A DNA stretch of 64,000 nt from Acholoe squamosa (GCA_949317995.1 OX439036.1:4457207-4521206), one strand, 5' to 3'. Positions 10,549 through 20,691 are shown, counted from the stretch's first letter. Numbers and translations are program-made. The notes: generated from the letters alone by a model not told the origin.

Positions 10549-10839
10549 GAGTGATCATTTTTTAACAACAGGGGGGGGCCGGTGGGTTTGAGGGGGGGTC
10601 AGAATGTTTTCAACCCCTTGAATGTGGGGGTCAGAATTTCTTCAGCCCCTCTGATGGGGGGGTCAAAATAATTTTACCTGTTTTCAGTGGAAAACCCCGC
10701 ATGTTACTATAGGATAAAAGGGCACGTTCACGCGCAATTTTCGGCCTTTATGGGGGGTCCTAAAAAAATTGGCCCCAGGTAGGTCGAAATTTTTTTCAAA
10801 CCCACCAGCCCCCCACTGTTGTTAAAAAAATTATCACTC
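10549..10839. mobile_element. 291 bp inverted-repeat element, GAGTGATCA termini
   Basis: GAGTGATCATTTTTTAACAA and GGCCGGTGGGTTTGA at the left are mirrored by TCAAACCCACCAGCC and AACAAAAATT-like AT text ending ATTATCACTC at the right (10790-10839). The interior has repeated GGGGGGTCA and CAACCCC words. No clear target duplication was seen (AAGA against CCTA), so the limits may be off by a few bases. Confidence 0.8.
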
Positions 10840-10964
10840 CCTAAATATAATGAAATACTGACAGATTATAAGCTCATAATTAGGATGCTTTATTTCATGG
10901 TAAATCCTTTGAAATACAGAGCAGCCATAGAGATTGCATTACGATGCCATATTTTATGGATGGG
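10840..10964. other. intergenic, no gene seen
   Basis: Short AT-rich spacer between two repeat elements. Confidence 0.5.
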
Positions 10965-11202
10965 GGTGGTGAAATACATAGGCTATGTATTTCACAGCCT
11001 GATCACGTGACATCATAGCTTCAAAATGGCGATGTAAACACTGCCCTTCGGGCGTCATAGCATATGGGGGCGAACTGCACATGCGATAACACTCCCAGAT
11101 TCCCACACTCGTGAACAATAGCTTATGTATTTCGAGGGTTGTGTGTAATACGAAGGGCACATATTACACGGCCCAAACACGTGACCATTTGATGATGTCA
11201 TA

Positions 11203-11443
11203 CACTGAGAAAATATTCTTACTCACTTGAGTCTGGGTTCAGACTCAGGCAATGTCGCCAAAATGAGTATCATTTGAGACTCAGCCTGACCCTTGGATGA
11301 GACTCAGGGAATGCTAGAGTATCACACAAGGACCAGCCTCAGAATCCACCAAAGTATCATCCAAGGATCAGGTTGAGTCTAAAACATTACTCATTGCCTG
11401 AGTCTGGACATAGACTCATGTGAGTAAGAATATTTTCTCATTG
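11203..11443. mobile_element. 241 bp MITE, CACTGAGAAAA termini, TA duplication
   Basis: Left CACTGAGAAAATATTCTTAC and right GTAAGAATATTTTCTCATTG are inverted with one mismatch near the tip. TA is present on both sides (11201-11202, 11444-11445). Subterminal words GAGTCTGG and CAGACTCAGGCAATG are also mirrored. Removing the element and one TA restores GATGTCATAGCTTTAAAATG, which matches the unsplit copy at about 11007-11030, so the duplication is confirmed by an empty site. Confidence 0.93.
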
Positions 11444-11656
11444 TAGCTTTAAAATGGCGACATAAACAAATAAACAAGCTGTGTCACTTTTTTACATTGT
11501 GAAATTGTGCTTAGATGATGTACTTAAATTATACAAGCCCCCTGGCCATTAGGTTAATGCAAAGGAGCACTCGAGTGGATACTTGCCACATTGCACTCCA
11601 TCCTACGGGCGTCATGCAATACGGCACATGAGCTGCAAGTGAGATAACCCTCCAGG

Positions 11657-12014
11657 AGGGTGTTGCTCCTATAGTAAAAGGAAGGGCTGGCTAAAAATGC
11701 CCTCATTTCCAGTCCTTTCTTTTCATGTAGCTATAACTTGTCCCTTTTGTTGCTCACAAGTGGACATTCAAGTACAGTGCTCAAAAAGGGGGATTTGAGT
11801 AGGTACCTAGTTGGGAGAAGTCAGTCAGTATAATAAACTATAGAGCGTGTGACATGAGTAGGCACCTGGTAGTGCAGCTCCCTCTGTTTTAAACAAGGCA
11901 GGTGACTTTTCAGACTAATGTGGTAAGTACAAGTTGAATGGTGAAGCAGAGCATCACTTCTTTTGAAAAGAGGGTACCTACTGACAGCTCTTTTTACCAT
12001 AGGAGCAACACGCT
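11657..12014 (+). mobile_element. 358 bp element, AGGGTGTTGC termini, CCAGG duplication
   Basis: Starts AGGGTGTTGCTCCTAT and ends ATAGGAGCAACACGCT. CCAGG is present at 11652-11656 and 12015-12019. Taking out the element and one CCAGG gives a flank of the same length as the paralogous empty site at 11085-11105 (CACTCCCAGATTCCC). The interior matches 62927-63282 closely and 24036-24684 in rearranged form (AAAGGAAGGGCTGGCTAAAA, TTGTTGCTCACAAGTGG, AGTCAGTCAGTATAATAAAC). There is no coding capacity. A 5 bp duplication rules out Tc1/mariner and piggyBac types, and the superfamily is not recognised. Confidence 0.93.
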
Positions 12015-12060
12015 CCAGGATACCCACACTCGTGAACCTCTGCCTATGTACCCCCCTGCT

Positions 12061-12330
12061 TAACTAATACACATAGGTAAGAGTAAGCACTTAAACATGC
12101 TGATTCGGAAATACTTACAACAAATCACTCTTCTAACATCAACTCCTAATCTGTCAGTTCAACAATATAATATATATAATAAATCAATTGAAAATTGTTT
12201 GGTCTTTAACCCTTTAAAGTTCATTAAAGCATAATGTCAACCAATCGATTCATGCCACGGCATGGACACTTGAATTTAACCATCTTTGCGAATCAAATAA
12301 AATCCAAAAAATCCATGCGGTATATTAAAG
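12061..12330. other. intergenic, no gene seen
   Basis: AT-rich, with an isolated TTAACCCTTTAAAG terminus of the TTAA-type MITE at 12208 that has no partner nearby, and a CCAAT word at 12240. Confidence 0.5.
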
Positions 12331-12385
12331 CTGTGCTATATATAAGGGCCGGAGCACAGTGGCCAGGAGTCTGCGTCCAGTTGTT
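12240..12385 (+). promoter_or_regulatory. possible TATA-type core promoter
   Basis: CCAAT lies at 12240-12244, a clean TATATATAAG at 12337-12346 followed by GGGCCGG, and initiator-like TCCAGTTG at 12376-12383. The spacing of TATA to a start site near 12370-12380 is plausible. No open frame of note follows, so if active it would drive a non-coding or spliced transcript. TATA words are frequent by chance, hence the low score. Confidence 0.25.
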
Positions 12386-12640
12386 ATAGTCACTGTTGTA
12401 CAGACTCTGTCCCAGCTGTCACTTTTACAGAAAACGTTTTAATTTTTCAGTCATTCAAGGTCATCTCTTCTGTCAGAAAGAGGATTTTTTCAGGTTCCCA
12501 TATGGAACTAGGTGAAATGGACAGTTTTAGATTAATGCAATACACTCTTGTATTATTTTGAATTTTCTTGCCTCAATTCTGAGAGGACATGGCCAGCATT
12601 TCACTGGTGTGCCTATTATGTTCCTGCATCAGTGGCCAGT
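12386..12640. other. intergenic, no gene seen
   Basis: No supported feature beyond a GAGGACATGGCCAGCATTTC stretch of unknown kind. Confidence 0.45.
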
Positions 12641-12764
12641 TAAACCTTTAAGGGCCACTTCTTATGCCACCCCTACCCAAGTTGATATGGTCTTGGAGGG
12701 TTGGCACGATGCACCGATGAGGTGCTGGTTAACAGGCTCACCAGCACTTCATTGCTGCATCATG
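12641..12764. mobile_element. relic of TTAA-type MITE
   Basis: TTAAACCTTTAAGGGCCACT (12640), CACGATGCACCGATGAGGTG (12707) and CACCAGCACTTCATTGCTGC (12739) reproduce the left arm and core hairpin of the family. The right end is cut off where the next inverted-repeat element begins. Confidence 0.6.
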
Positions 12765-13125
12765 CTAACATTTTGGACATTTACGCTACTGGACTTTTCA
12801 TTACTGTGCGAGCCAGAGGCAGGTGATTCCAATCAGGCTACAGTTAGAGGCAGCTTATACCCGCGAGCCTCCTTTTCAGGTCCAACAAGGTCATGAGGTC
12901 ATGACGTCGCAGGCAGCAATGGCGGCTGCCCATCAACCAGCCTTCAGCGGCCATGGTTCAGTGATAGTGGAATTAAAAGCTCTAACTAAGGATACAGTCC
13001 TTAGGCCGTCCGTCGGCTGTGAATCGGTGGTTTTGTTGTGTATACAAATATCAAATCAGGTGCCTCTGGCTCATAGAGTGATGAAAAGTCTTATAGCGTT
13101 AAGGTCCAAATTTCACCAGTGGTGC
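12765..13125. mobile_element. inverted-repeat element, about 360 bp
   Basis: Left arm words TTTGGAC, TTACGCTA, GACTTTTCATTACTGTG and GAGCCAGAGGCAGGTGATT are mirrored at the right by AATCAGGTGCCTCTGGCTC, GAGTGATGAAAAGTC, TAGCGTTAAGGTCCAAATT. A half copy of the same element lies in the opposite orientation at 46319-46505. The open frames crossing this region are repeat sequence. Confidence 0.8.
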
Positions 13126-13163
13126 GAGCCACAGGGGGGTAACCAAGTGTTCATAGGAGACGC

Positions 13164-13221
13164 ATGAGGCACTAATGAAGTGCTAGTGACACTGCTCACC
13201 AGCACTTCATTAGTGCCTCAT
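13164..13221. repeat. 58 bp perfect-arm palindrome of the MITE core
   Basis: ATGAGGCACTAATGAAGTGC pairs with GCACTTCATTAGTGCCTCAT. The loop region TAGTGACACTGCTCACCA corresponds to the centre of the TTAA-type MITE core, apparently detached from its termini. Confidence 0.85.
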
Positions 13222-13262
13222 GCTGGCCATATGGACACGGTGCACTCTTGCCTGAGATGCCC

Positions 13263-13503
13263 TTAACCCATTAAAGGCCGCTGATGTAGGAGTGTATCAT
13301 ACCCATTGGTCGTCATGATGCATGAATACAGCCATGGCGAGTTACTCACCATGGGTACATTCAAGCATTATGCTGACTCCTGCAGGGTCAGCAGGATGCT
13401 CCAATGAAGTGGTGGCGAACAGTCTCGCCAGTACTTCATTGGTGCGTCATGACGACCAATGGCCATGATGCATTAATGCATCAGCAGTCCTTAAAGGGTT
13501 GAA
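13263..13503. mobile_element. TTAA-flanked MITE, well-preserved copy
   Basis: Starts TTAACCCATTAAAGGCCGCT and ends AGCAGTCCTTAAAGGGTTGAA, with TTAA at the left and TTGA (one change) at the right. The arms carry GGAGTGTATCATACCCATTG, GGTCGTCATGATGCA and mirrored TGACGACCAATGGCC. The core has GAAGTGGTGGCGAACAGTC and TCGCCAGTACTTCATTGG. TTAA targets and CCC termini are the hallmarks of piggyBac-type transposition, so a non-autonomous piggyBac relative is the best guess. Confidence 0.85.
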
Positions 13504-13657
13504 TTATAGTGTCAAAATATCCTTATTCCTCAACCTTCACTTCATCTTTCCTCCCTCCTCACTCCAACATTTACCTAACCACCTGACCCAATCAGATCTC
13601 TCTTTCTACCCTCCCTGCCCCCATATAGATCTAACCCCCTTTACTCACCCCCCCTTC
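13504..13657. other. intergenic, pyrimidine-rich
   Basis: Short C+T-rich spacer without features. Confidence 0.5.
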
Positions 13658-15314
13658 CCCAGCAAATTGTCGTGACTCCTCGTCAACTTGTGTGAAGTGG
13701 CTCACACATGTCGCTAGATGGAACACGGCGTCGCTATAGCATAATATCACCAGGAATAGCCATGGTAGTGATCACATGGCCTCACCTCAGATGGCGAAGA
13801 TGGTGATCACTCATCCTCACCAGGGATGGCGACATCCCTGGTGAGGATCACTCACTTCACTAGATGAGACGCACACCACGTCATAACGCACATTTACCAC
13901 GGATGGCAAGGATTGTGATCACTCACACTCACGGGGGATGGTCACTTGGGTGATCACTCACCTCGCTAGATAAAACGCGTACCTCATGATAGCACAGGTT
14001 CACCAGAGATGGTGAGGATCTTGATCACCCACACTCACCAGGGATGGTGACACGACTGATCACTCACCTTGCTAGATGAAACACACACCATGCCATAGTG
14101 CACGTTCACCACGGATGGCGAGAATCTTGATGACTCACACTCACCAGGGATGGCAAGTCGGTTGATCACTCACCTCGCTAGATGAAATGCGCACCATGTC
14201 ATAGCGCAGGTTCACCATGGATGGCGAGAGTGGTGATCACTCAGACTCACCAGTGATGGCGACGCTGGTGATCACTCACCTTGTTAGATGAAAAGCTCAT
14301 GATCATCGACATTGGTAATCATGCAGCCTCACATCTGCCAGATCAAAGTATGTTTTGCCAGAGAAGGTATTGCCATATGTATCTTCCCTCTAACCACAGA
14401 CAAGGTGTTCATGTTGATATTTCCCTGTAACCAGAGAAAAGGTGTTTATGAATAGTTGCTTTCATATTAGAGATACCTCTATCTAAATTCAATTGATATT
14501 TTCTCTATATAATTTTGTTTGATTCAACTCTGAAGTATTACATGGAAATCAGTGTGAAACAAAGCACATTTGATACTTATGGGACTTATACTTCATGTCC
14601 ACACTTCCTAGATAGGCTACATGTTGAACAGTGGTGCTGTCTCAACAACTTTGGCAATGGTGGTGATAAGTTGCCATTCTGAGTGAGAGTGAGTGACAGA
14701 TAATGCAATCCTCAGAGAGCATTGACTTGGAGTGACACAAATTCGCTCATTGAGTGAGACCAATGTTGGCAATGGTGGTGATAAGTCGCCATTTTGTGTG
14801 AGAGTTGATGACAGTGGCACAAACTCACACAGCGAGTGACATCCATGTCAGCGATGGTGGTGATAAGTTGCCATTTTGAGAGAAGATTAACTAGGAGTGA
14901 CACAAACTCATGCAGTGAGTGAGAGCCATGTGGCAATGCAGGTGAAAGGTCACCGTTCTGAGTGAGAGTTGACAGACAGTGGCACATATTGATGGATTGA
15001 GTGAAATTCATGTTGGCGATGGTTGTGATAAGCTGCCATTCTGAGTGAGAGTTGACTGGGAGTGGCGCATACTCACACAGGGAGTGAGATCCATATTAGC
15101 GATGTGGGTGATAAGTCGCCATGCTTTGTGAGGGATGACAAGGGGTGTCACATACTCATGCAGTGAGTGAGATCATGTTGGCAACTGTTGTGATAAATCG
15201 CCATGCCATGTGAGACTGACACACAGTGGCGAAAGATGACGCAGTGAGTTATCACTCAAAAAGGAGTCACCTTTGATGACGAATCATGGCGACAGATAAC
15301 GACAATTTGCTGGG
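13658..15314 (+). mobile_element. 1657 bp non-coding transposon with internal arrays (copy B)
   Basis: Left terminus CCCAGCAAATTGTCGTGA and right terminus ACGACAATTTGCTGGG are inverted. The left third (13680-14300) is a tandem series of roughly 120 bp blocks built on GATCACTCACCTCGCTAGAT, GTTCACCACGGATGGCGAG and CACTCACCAGGGATGGCGAC. A unique middle (14310-14620) separates it from a second series (14640-15300) built on GGTGGTGATAAGTTGCCATT and TGACACAAACTCACGCAGTG. No frame long enough for a transposase exists, and the small minus-strand frames at 14617-15011 simply follow the second array. It is a non-autonomous element that kept subterminal arrays, which in other transposons are transposase-binding regions. 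The 222 bp copy at 399 is a deletion product of the same family. Confidence 0.88.
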
Positions 15315-15509
15315 CCGCCAATCCTGGTCTCTACAAGTGGTCAGCCCAGATCAATATAATGCTTATTCAGGCACCATTCATTATACAGCAAACATTCAAC
15401 AGACTCCCCCACTAAACCTCCCCACTGCACATCTTCTCAGTATACTGCTTGTCATTTAGAGGCTGAGCTAGAGATCTAACCTTCTGAGGGCCTCTGATGC
15501 ACTAATGCC

Positions 15510-15511
<2 letters not shown>
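15315..15511. other. intergenic, no gene seen
   Basis: No supported feature. Confidence 0.5.

Positions 15512-15588
<77 letters not shown>
15512..15588. repeat. (TA)n(GT)n microsatellite
   Basis: About 55 bp of TA followed by about 21 bp of GT, running directly into the palindrome at 15587. Confidence 0.98.
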
Positions 15589-15656
15589 GATCAACACAGT
15601 AAAAGATACGCCCGCGAAGGGATGCGTAGGCGTACCTTTTACCGTTTTGATCCACA
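15587..15656. repeat. about 70 bp palindrome, GTGGATCAACAC type (copy 1)
   Basis: GTGGATCAACACAGTAAAAG at the left pairs with CTTTTACCGTTTTGATCCAC at the right; the centre holds ATACGCC and GGCGTAC around CGCGAAGGGATGCGTA. A close relative lies at 47826-47905. The two share the arms but not the flanks, so this is a very small dispersed hairpin element. Confidence 0.85.
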
Positions 15657-15843
15657 TATATATATCTTTGCATTTATATATACACAAATATAAGGATTTC
15701 TTATAACGGATGAGTGCAGCTCTGGCCAGTACGACATACTGGGCTAAATGGGAATCATCAAAAACATCTTATGGCAGAAACAGCCACCTAGTGTTGTCTA
15801 CAGATCTTTAACCTTACCATTCCTAGTATTCTATTTAGTCATA

Positions 15844-16079
15844 CACTGCAAAAAATAAATGTCGTCGAAATAATGATGGATTCCTTGTCCCAAAGTTGCT
15901 CGAGATCGGCTGTAATTTTCACAGAGATGTCGTTATTTGCACAGATATTCCTTTTACCGACATACTGCCACCTGGGGCTTCTTATAAAATCTACACTGGC
16001 ACCCTGCTCTATAAGTACGGTAGTTCACGTTTTAGTTTTACAAGATCCCTGGTAGATTCAACAGTTATTTTGTACAGCG
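15844..16079 (+). mobile_element. CACTG-terminal MITE, 236 bp (copy 2 of 4)
   Basis: Starts CACTGCAAAAAATAAATG and ends TTATTTTGTACAGCG, with TA on both sides (15842-15843, 16080-16081). The interior matches the other copies (CCAAAGTTGCTCGAGATC, TTTTCACAGAGATG, ACAAGATCCCTGGTAGATTC). It is longer than copy 1 through a partly duplicated CAGAGATGTCGTTATTTGCA segment. Confidence 0.88.
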
Positions 16080-17490
16080 TACGGTTGACTCTCATTTCAA
16101 ACCACCCCCCCCCATTTTATTCTACTTCTGTGTCTGCTGCCCAGTGTCCTGTTCCTTCAACTCCTATCCTATCATTCAGTTCAGCTCCGTATATCATCCG
16201 TCCCTCACTACATGTATGTCCCCACATTGACCTGAGACCATCGTTCAAGTTCCCAACTGCCATCAATCAATTTCTACCCAGTCTCTCCTATTGTCCCTTT
16301 AGGCTCTACCCATCCATACAAAGACATTACAAAACCATATACCAATAGAACTATACAGAAATCACTCTGATATCAATTCTTAAGGTACTACGACTGCACA
16401 CACCTACTATGTTCTGAAACCTTAAAAACGTCAGTGGCAGTGATCGCTAGTAGTGGCCTATGTCTGTCTGTAAGTGAGCACTCATATAATATTCACTACA
16501 CCGTGTCAAGGGTAGATTAACCTAAAGACGGCCACATACCGTAAGACGCCCCTTCCCCATGAAAAGCCATGACATTAGGTTTGCTTTTGAATCAACATTA
16601 CTCATGTTAGATTCAATACTCATCAACAATTTCACAATGTTGATACAGGGCTAAAGCTATTTTTTAGGGCAGATTTGTGGGGTGGACGCCTCAGCGTATG
16701 TGGTTATGATTTGAAACCTAAACCATCAGTGTCTGTATTTGCTAGTAGTGGCCTATGTCTGCTCTGTGAGATAAGCACTCATGTATCTACTACACAGTGT
16801 CTATTAGGACAGTAATAGAACTGCACACACAGCATGAGTATTAACATGGGGTTGTTATGTAATTAGGTTAAGGATCTCTGTTACAAATTGAATAATATGT
16901 GCATTCACAGTATTTCAAGAAATAATAAAAAAACCAACCTCAAAATATGAAATACCGTATTGCTTAGGTCACAACAGCCAGTATGCAGTGTGCAATATAT
17001 TTTAGTGCAAGCACAGAGGTATACTAAGACATAAAACATGCATTTCAAATAGTTCCCTCTTTTCACAAATACCTGTACTGCATGTTATTTGGTTATGACG
17101 TCTAAGACAGCCAGGCTGCCAAAAGGTCTACATAGTAATGTCCGAAGCATACTACAAAATAGCACAAGAGATGGCCAAGTGATCTGCAATACTAAAAGCC
17201 ATAACAACTGCACATGTAGATTATATAGCAAGGGAAAAAATGAGCATGGTTTCATGTATTTTATTGATGGAGGCTTATTTTATAGTGTATTGGTCCATTG
17301 GAATGGTTGGGCCATGGCAGGGTGGGTGAGGGGATTGTTGAGGCCTGCATGTGCATAGGGTGGAGGGTATGGTAGTTTGGCCTGGGTGGGTAGGGCATGG
17401 GGAGAGAGCATAACCCTTTGAGGGTAGATATAACCGTAAGTAGACATGACATATGAATGTGAGTAACCTGCCAGGGCTACAATAATCGAT
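16080..17490. other. intergenic with one diverged direct repeat
   Basis: No gene. Positions 16400-16505 and 16707-16802 share GCTAGTAGTGGCCTATGTCTG, then GAG and AAGCACTCATGTAT-like text and CACTACACAGTGTC, about 300 bp apart. GGTACTACGACTGCACACA at 16384 resembles the left tip of the CTACGACTGC MITE, without its partner. Confidence 0.5.
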
Positions 17491-17494
17491 CATG

Positions 17495-17610
17495 CTGATT
17501 GCCGGTGCAGGATTGTCTAGAAGTGTCTGCATGATGCCCCAATGAAGTGCTGGAGAGGAGACTTGCCAGCACTTCATTTGTGTATCATGACGACCAGTTT
17601 GTGGTTAAGG
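17495..17610. mobile_element. relic of TTAA-type MITE
   Basis: GCATGATGCCCCAATGAAGT (17530), GCTGGAGAGGAGACTTGCC, AGCACTTCATTTGTGTATCA and TGACGACCAGTTTGTGGTTAA reproduce the core and right arm. The left end is too eroded to place. Confidence 0.65.
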
Positions 17611-18110
17611 TAGGAGTGAGAGTGGGGTATTGCGGGACTTGATACTGTGCATGGTCGCTGGTCCTGGTGGATGCTCAATGACGGGGCTGGTATACCCTCT
17701 ATCGGTCATCGATACTCAGCTGCTGCCCTCGAACATCATTACTCCTGACAATCTCTGAGCTGTAACCAAGCAGCTCACCATTCATTTGACATTCACTTTT
17801 GGTATCTAAAGCATAGACGTGAACATTGCCGTTTTGTGGGTAACTAATTTAGAATTCCTTGCATTAGTCTCGTTTAAGCATTTCTAATACGTTCTGGGGG
17901 TATAGTGGTTTTTAAATTAGCCTTAAACACTCAAAACAGTGTGTGCATGTCTCAAAGGAGTGCTAGGTGTAGAGTTGGAGTGAATATCATGAGAGCATGG
18001 GTGCTTATATCGGTCACTCAGATATTTCTTTGACGTACATGTCAATTTATAAAACTTTAAAAAAAAAATATTATCCCTTTGAGCCCATTTTTTTCTTGAT
18101 TTATTTTTTT
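17611..18110. other. intergenic, no gene seen
   Basis: No repeat or frame supported. Confidence 0.5.
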
Positions 18111-19140
18111 TTTCTAGAAATGCCTGGGGCACTACAAGGACAATCTTTTATTTCAAGATGGCGACCATTTCTGGAATCCCATGAGCTATTTCCTTCATGT
18201 CTACTGAGCTGCTCGCTCTACCACCACACTGCTCACATCTCTTCAATCTATTGCTCCCCTGGCTGATTGAAATGAAATAAGGAACCGCGTGGACTCACAG
18301 GGTAGTGCCCACCGATGGAATAATCATTGATTAATCGGAACGGACACGTAACAAATCTTGCGGGGTAATTATGTGGACACGTTGGTCGCAATTGGCGGGC
18401 GTGGGCTGGGTAGGCATTAATCTCCCAGTCATTTGTTTTTTGTGGGTTGGACACTCTGGCAAACATCACATAGGGTGGCAAACACATTTGGGATGTTTTT
18501 ATTCGGAGTCATGAGCAGTGTTTGTGCCTATTAAGGGGTATCTTGGAGGTACACACATCCGTCATGGTTCTACCAGCCCAGCCCTGCCAGCGCATGACAT
18601 CTCGTTTGATTTGACAAATATTGTCTCTGAAACCAGGCGCACATCCAATATGTTATCAAGCTTAATGAAATTCTGCTGCTTCCTTCCTCTCTCATTTCCC
18701 TTTTCCTCCTTGCATTAGTTCTCATTGTATTCATTGTGGTTAAGTAGTAGTGGCTTCATCTCTTTGTCCATGCTGAGTGAGTTGCTCATGGGGAGCGGAT
18801 CCGAGCAGCTTCCTTCAGACAAATGATGGAGCAATTTGCTTCCTCTGTGCAACACAGAGGGGGTTGGGGCCAGGCGGCGGTCTAGGGCAGAGGGCGAAGA
18901 GGGTGGCTCAGGGGTCGCAAGGTCCGCCCGCGCTCCCATGTGACCTGTGCCGCAGGGAGTCTTGGGAGCGTTTCACCCTGGAGGCCACCAGCTGATCCCC
19001 ACAAGACAGGGGCGCCCCTCAGTGGACGTCAGTGGTACTAACCCCCCACCCACACACTCACACACAGATGTGTCCAACTCTCCGGCAGTAAAAACAGAAT
19101 CCACATCGATCGGACCACAGGCCTGCACCTCGTACTGAAA
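18111..19140. promoter_or_regulatory. high-complexity, repeat-free block; candidate conserved non-coding DNA
   Basis: This kilobase has none of the repeat families seen elsewhere, is richer in G+C, and holds dense factor-like words: GGAATAATCATTGATTAATC (18317), GGGGTAATTATG (18362), TCGTTTGATTTGACAAAT (18602), TCTTTGTCC (18760) and two ATTGT words at 18724-18740. A minus-strand frame (18939-18715, ending in HNEYNEN) and a plus frame (18777-18995) are open but look like nothing I know and lack clear splice borders. Regulatory function is inference; comparison with a related genome would decide. Confidence 0.3.
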
Positions 19141-20500
19141 ATTTCAAGTAGGGATCGGCACCAGTCGGCCTCTCTCTCATAACCCATTCCCTTTCCCTTA
19201 CCCCACTCCTACCTCAAAACCCCTCTTTCCCTCCTACACAAAGAAAACAGTTTGCATCATCAGTACTTCTGTACATCATCATGCTGAGGCAATCCATTAA
19301 TTCACTCACTCGGCTTTGTACTTTGTGAAATCCGGACGTCCCCAGTTCTCTTTCCTGCCATTAGGGGAAGGGGTGACTTCTGGTTTTCTTCAGGAAGGGG
19401 GCATTTCCATTTCCGGCATTGTCCAAGGAATGATGGGAAGGTAAGGATGGTCAGTAGGGGAGAGGTCTACATCAGTCTACCGTCAATGGTTTTATTATTG
19501 CGGGTGGCATGGGGAGGGATGCGTAGGCACTGTCCTGGGTGCATGGCCGCGAATCAGCTCCAGAGGAACTTCATTGTTGGCTTTTCATTCTCCTCCTGCA
19601 AATTGAGCAGGGCCCCTTTCCTTGGCTGTGTGCGCCGATATGACTATTATTATGATCAGCCTGACCCCTAGTGGGAACCAGCCGCACTGCCCCGACCCAG
19701 ACGCCGACTGGTGGGCACAGATAAAAGACTGTGGTGCCCCCTGGTGCGGCGGTAATGGAGGTATTCAGGAAAGTGGTGAGAGATACAATTAGCTCCTAGC
19801 GAGGGTTGACACTGTGCGTGCCGATAGCGCCAGCGCGCAGCCGGCAGAGGTGGCTAGCATCACTTTTGTTAATGATTCATTCAGCGCTAGGTCGTGAACG
19901 AGCTACCATGATTGGTGGGGGGTGAGTGAGGGGTGAGACCCCAGCCACAGCTACCCCTACCCCTCATGGGGCTCAACTAGCACATTTTATACAAAGCAAC
20001 TGCCTTATATGGGAAGTAACAGGGGAAGGCTATATATCATTCCAGAGCGAACCTCCTCACCTTATTCTCATCAAGTACTCTGCCCTGATGGTCGGGATTT
20101 TAAAGACTATCTAAGAAGAATAATTGCACATGAAACATTGTGAGGAAGATCTTGATATAGTTCCTCCCAAAATACTACTTTGAAATAGTACCCTTCCTTG
20201 CAAACACTATTGGCTTCTCAAAGGAGAGTTGCAACGTAGGGAGGCTCTTCTCAAGATAATGTGAAGAAACCCCTTAAAATGATAGTGGGACTCTTCTATT
20301 GAAGTCCTAATGACTGCACTTCTATGAATTTCTACTCCTCCAAACCCCATTTAATATTGTACATAGGTAAAGATCTTGCAGGACAGTTGTAGCATGTAAC
20401 CTACAAACATCCCTTATACTTTTGATTGTTCCAAAATCAGAATGGCTGTAAATGGCTGTGCACAGTCTTACCTTGTTTGAAATATATCGACCCTAGTACA
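19141..20500. other. intergenic, no gene seen; partly G+C-rich
   Basis: Unique-looking sequence. At 19762-19788 the words TCAGGAAAGTGGTGAGAGA and ATACAA recur, with one or two changes, at 25852-25878, so a small dispersed piece may be present. No supported coding frame. Confidence 0.45.
19735..19747 (-). promoter_or_regulatory. CTCF-like motif
   Basis: TGCCCCCTGGTGC matches the reverse form of the bilaterian CTCF core (TGCCMYCTRSTGG) at 12 of 13 positions. One motif without occupancy data is only suggestive. A second near-match, TACCCTCTGGTGG, is at 31094-31106. Confidence 0.3.
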
Positions 20501-20502
20501 TA

Positions 20503-20689
20503 CAGTCATGTCTCTATAAACCGGCCACCTCTGTTTCAGATAAAATTTGGCTGGTTCCTGAATCAACCGGTTTTCTGAATCATAAATGCAATAGAATTTA
20601 ATGGCTGTAACCAAATCTGTTAGGTGAGATAACTGACTGATAAGTGAATCAACCGACTTATTGAAGACTGATATATCGAGACTCGACTG
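20503..20689. mobile_element. 187 bp pogo/Tigger-like MITE
   Basis: Left CAGTCATGTCTCTATAAACC and right ATATATCGAGACTCGACTG are inverted, flanked by TA at 20501-20502 and 20690-20691. The interior has the paired AATCAACCGG/CCGACTTATT-type words seen in short elements mobilised by pogo-like transposases, whose ends typically begin CAGT and contain TCTCGAT. Confidence 0.82.
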
Positions 20690-20691
20690 TA

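Larger units (their letters stand above)
10965..12060. repeat. two tandem copies of a CACGTGAC repeat, second copy holding two MITEs
   Basis: Copy 1 (about 10965-11160) contains CACGTGACATCATAGC, TTCAAAATGGCGATGTAAAC, CGGGCGTCATAGCATA, GCGATAACACTCCCAGATTC and CCCACACTCGTGAAC. Copy 2 (about 11178-12060) has the same text in the same order but is split. A TA-flanked MITE sits at 11203-11443 inside GTCATAGCTTTAAAATGG, a unique stretch is added at about 11470-11570, and a CCAGG-flanked element sits at 11657-12014 between GAGATAACCCT and ATACCCACACTCGTGAAC. Copy 1 thus gives the empty sites for both insertions. The identity of the host repeat is unknown. Confidence 0.8.

Noticed and set aside
15896..16348. 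150-residue plus-strand frame
   Set aside because: The first half is a CACTG-terminal MITE whose other copies carry frame-breaking indels.
18715..18939. Minus-strand frame ending HNEYNEN as a terminal exon
   Set aside because: A possible acceptor (TGTGTTGCACAG) exists, but I recognise no family and see no matching upstream exon. Kept only as a point to check.
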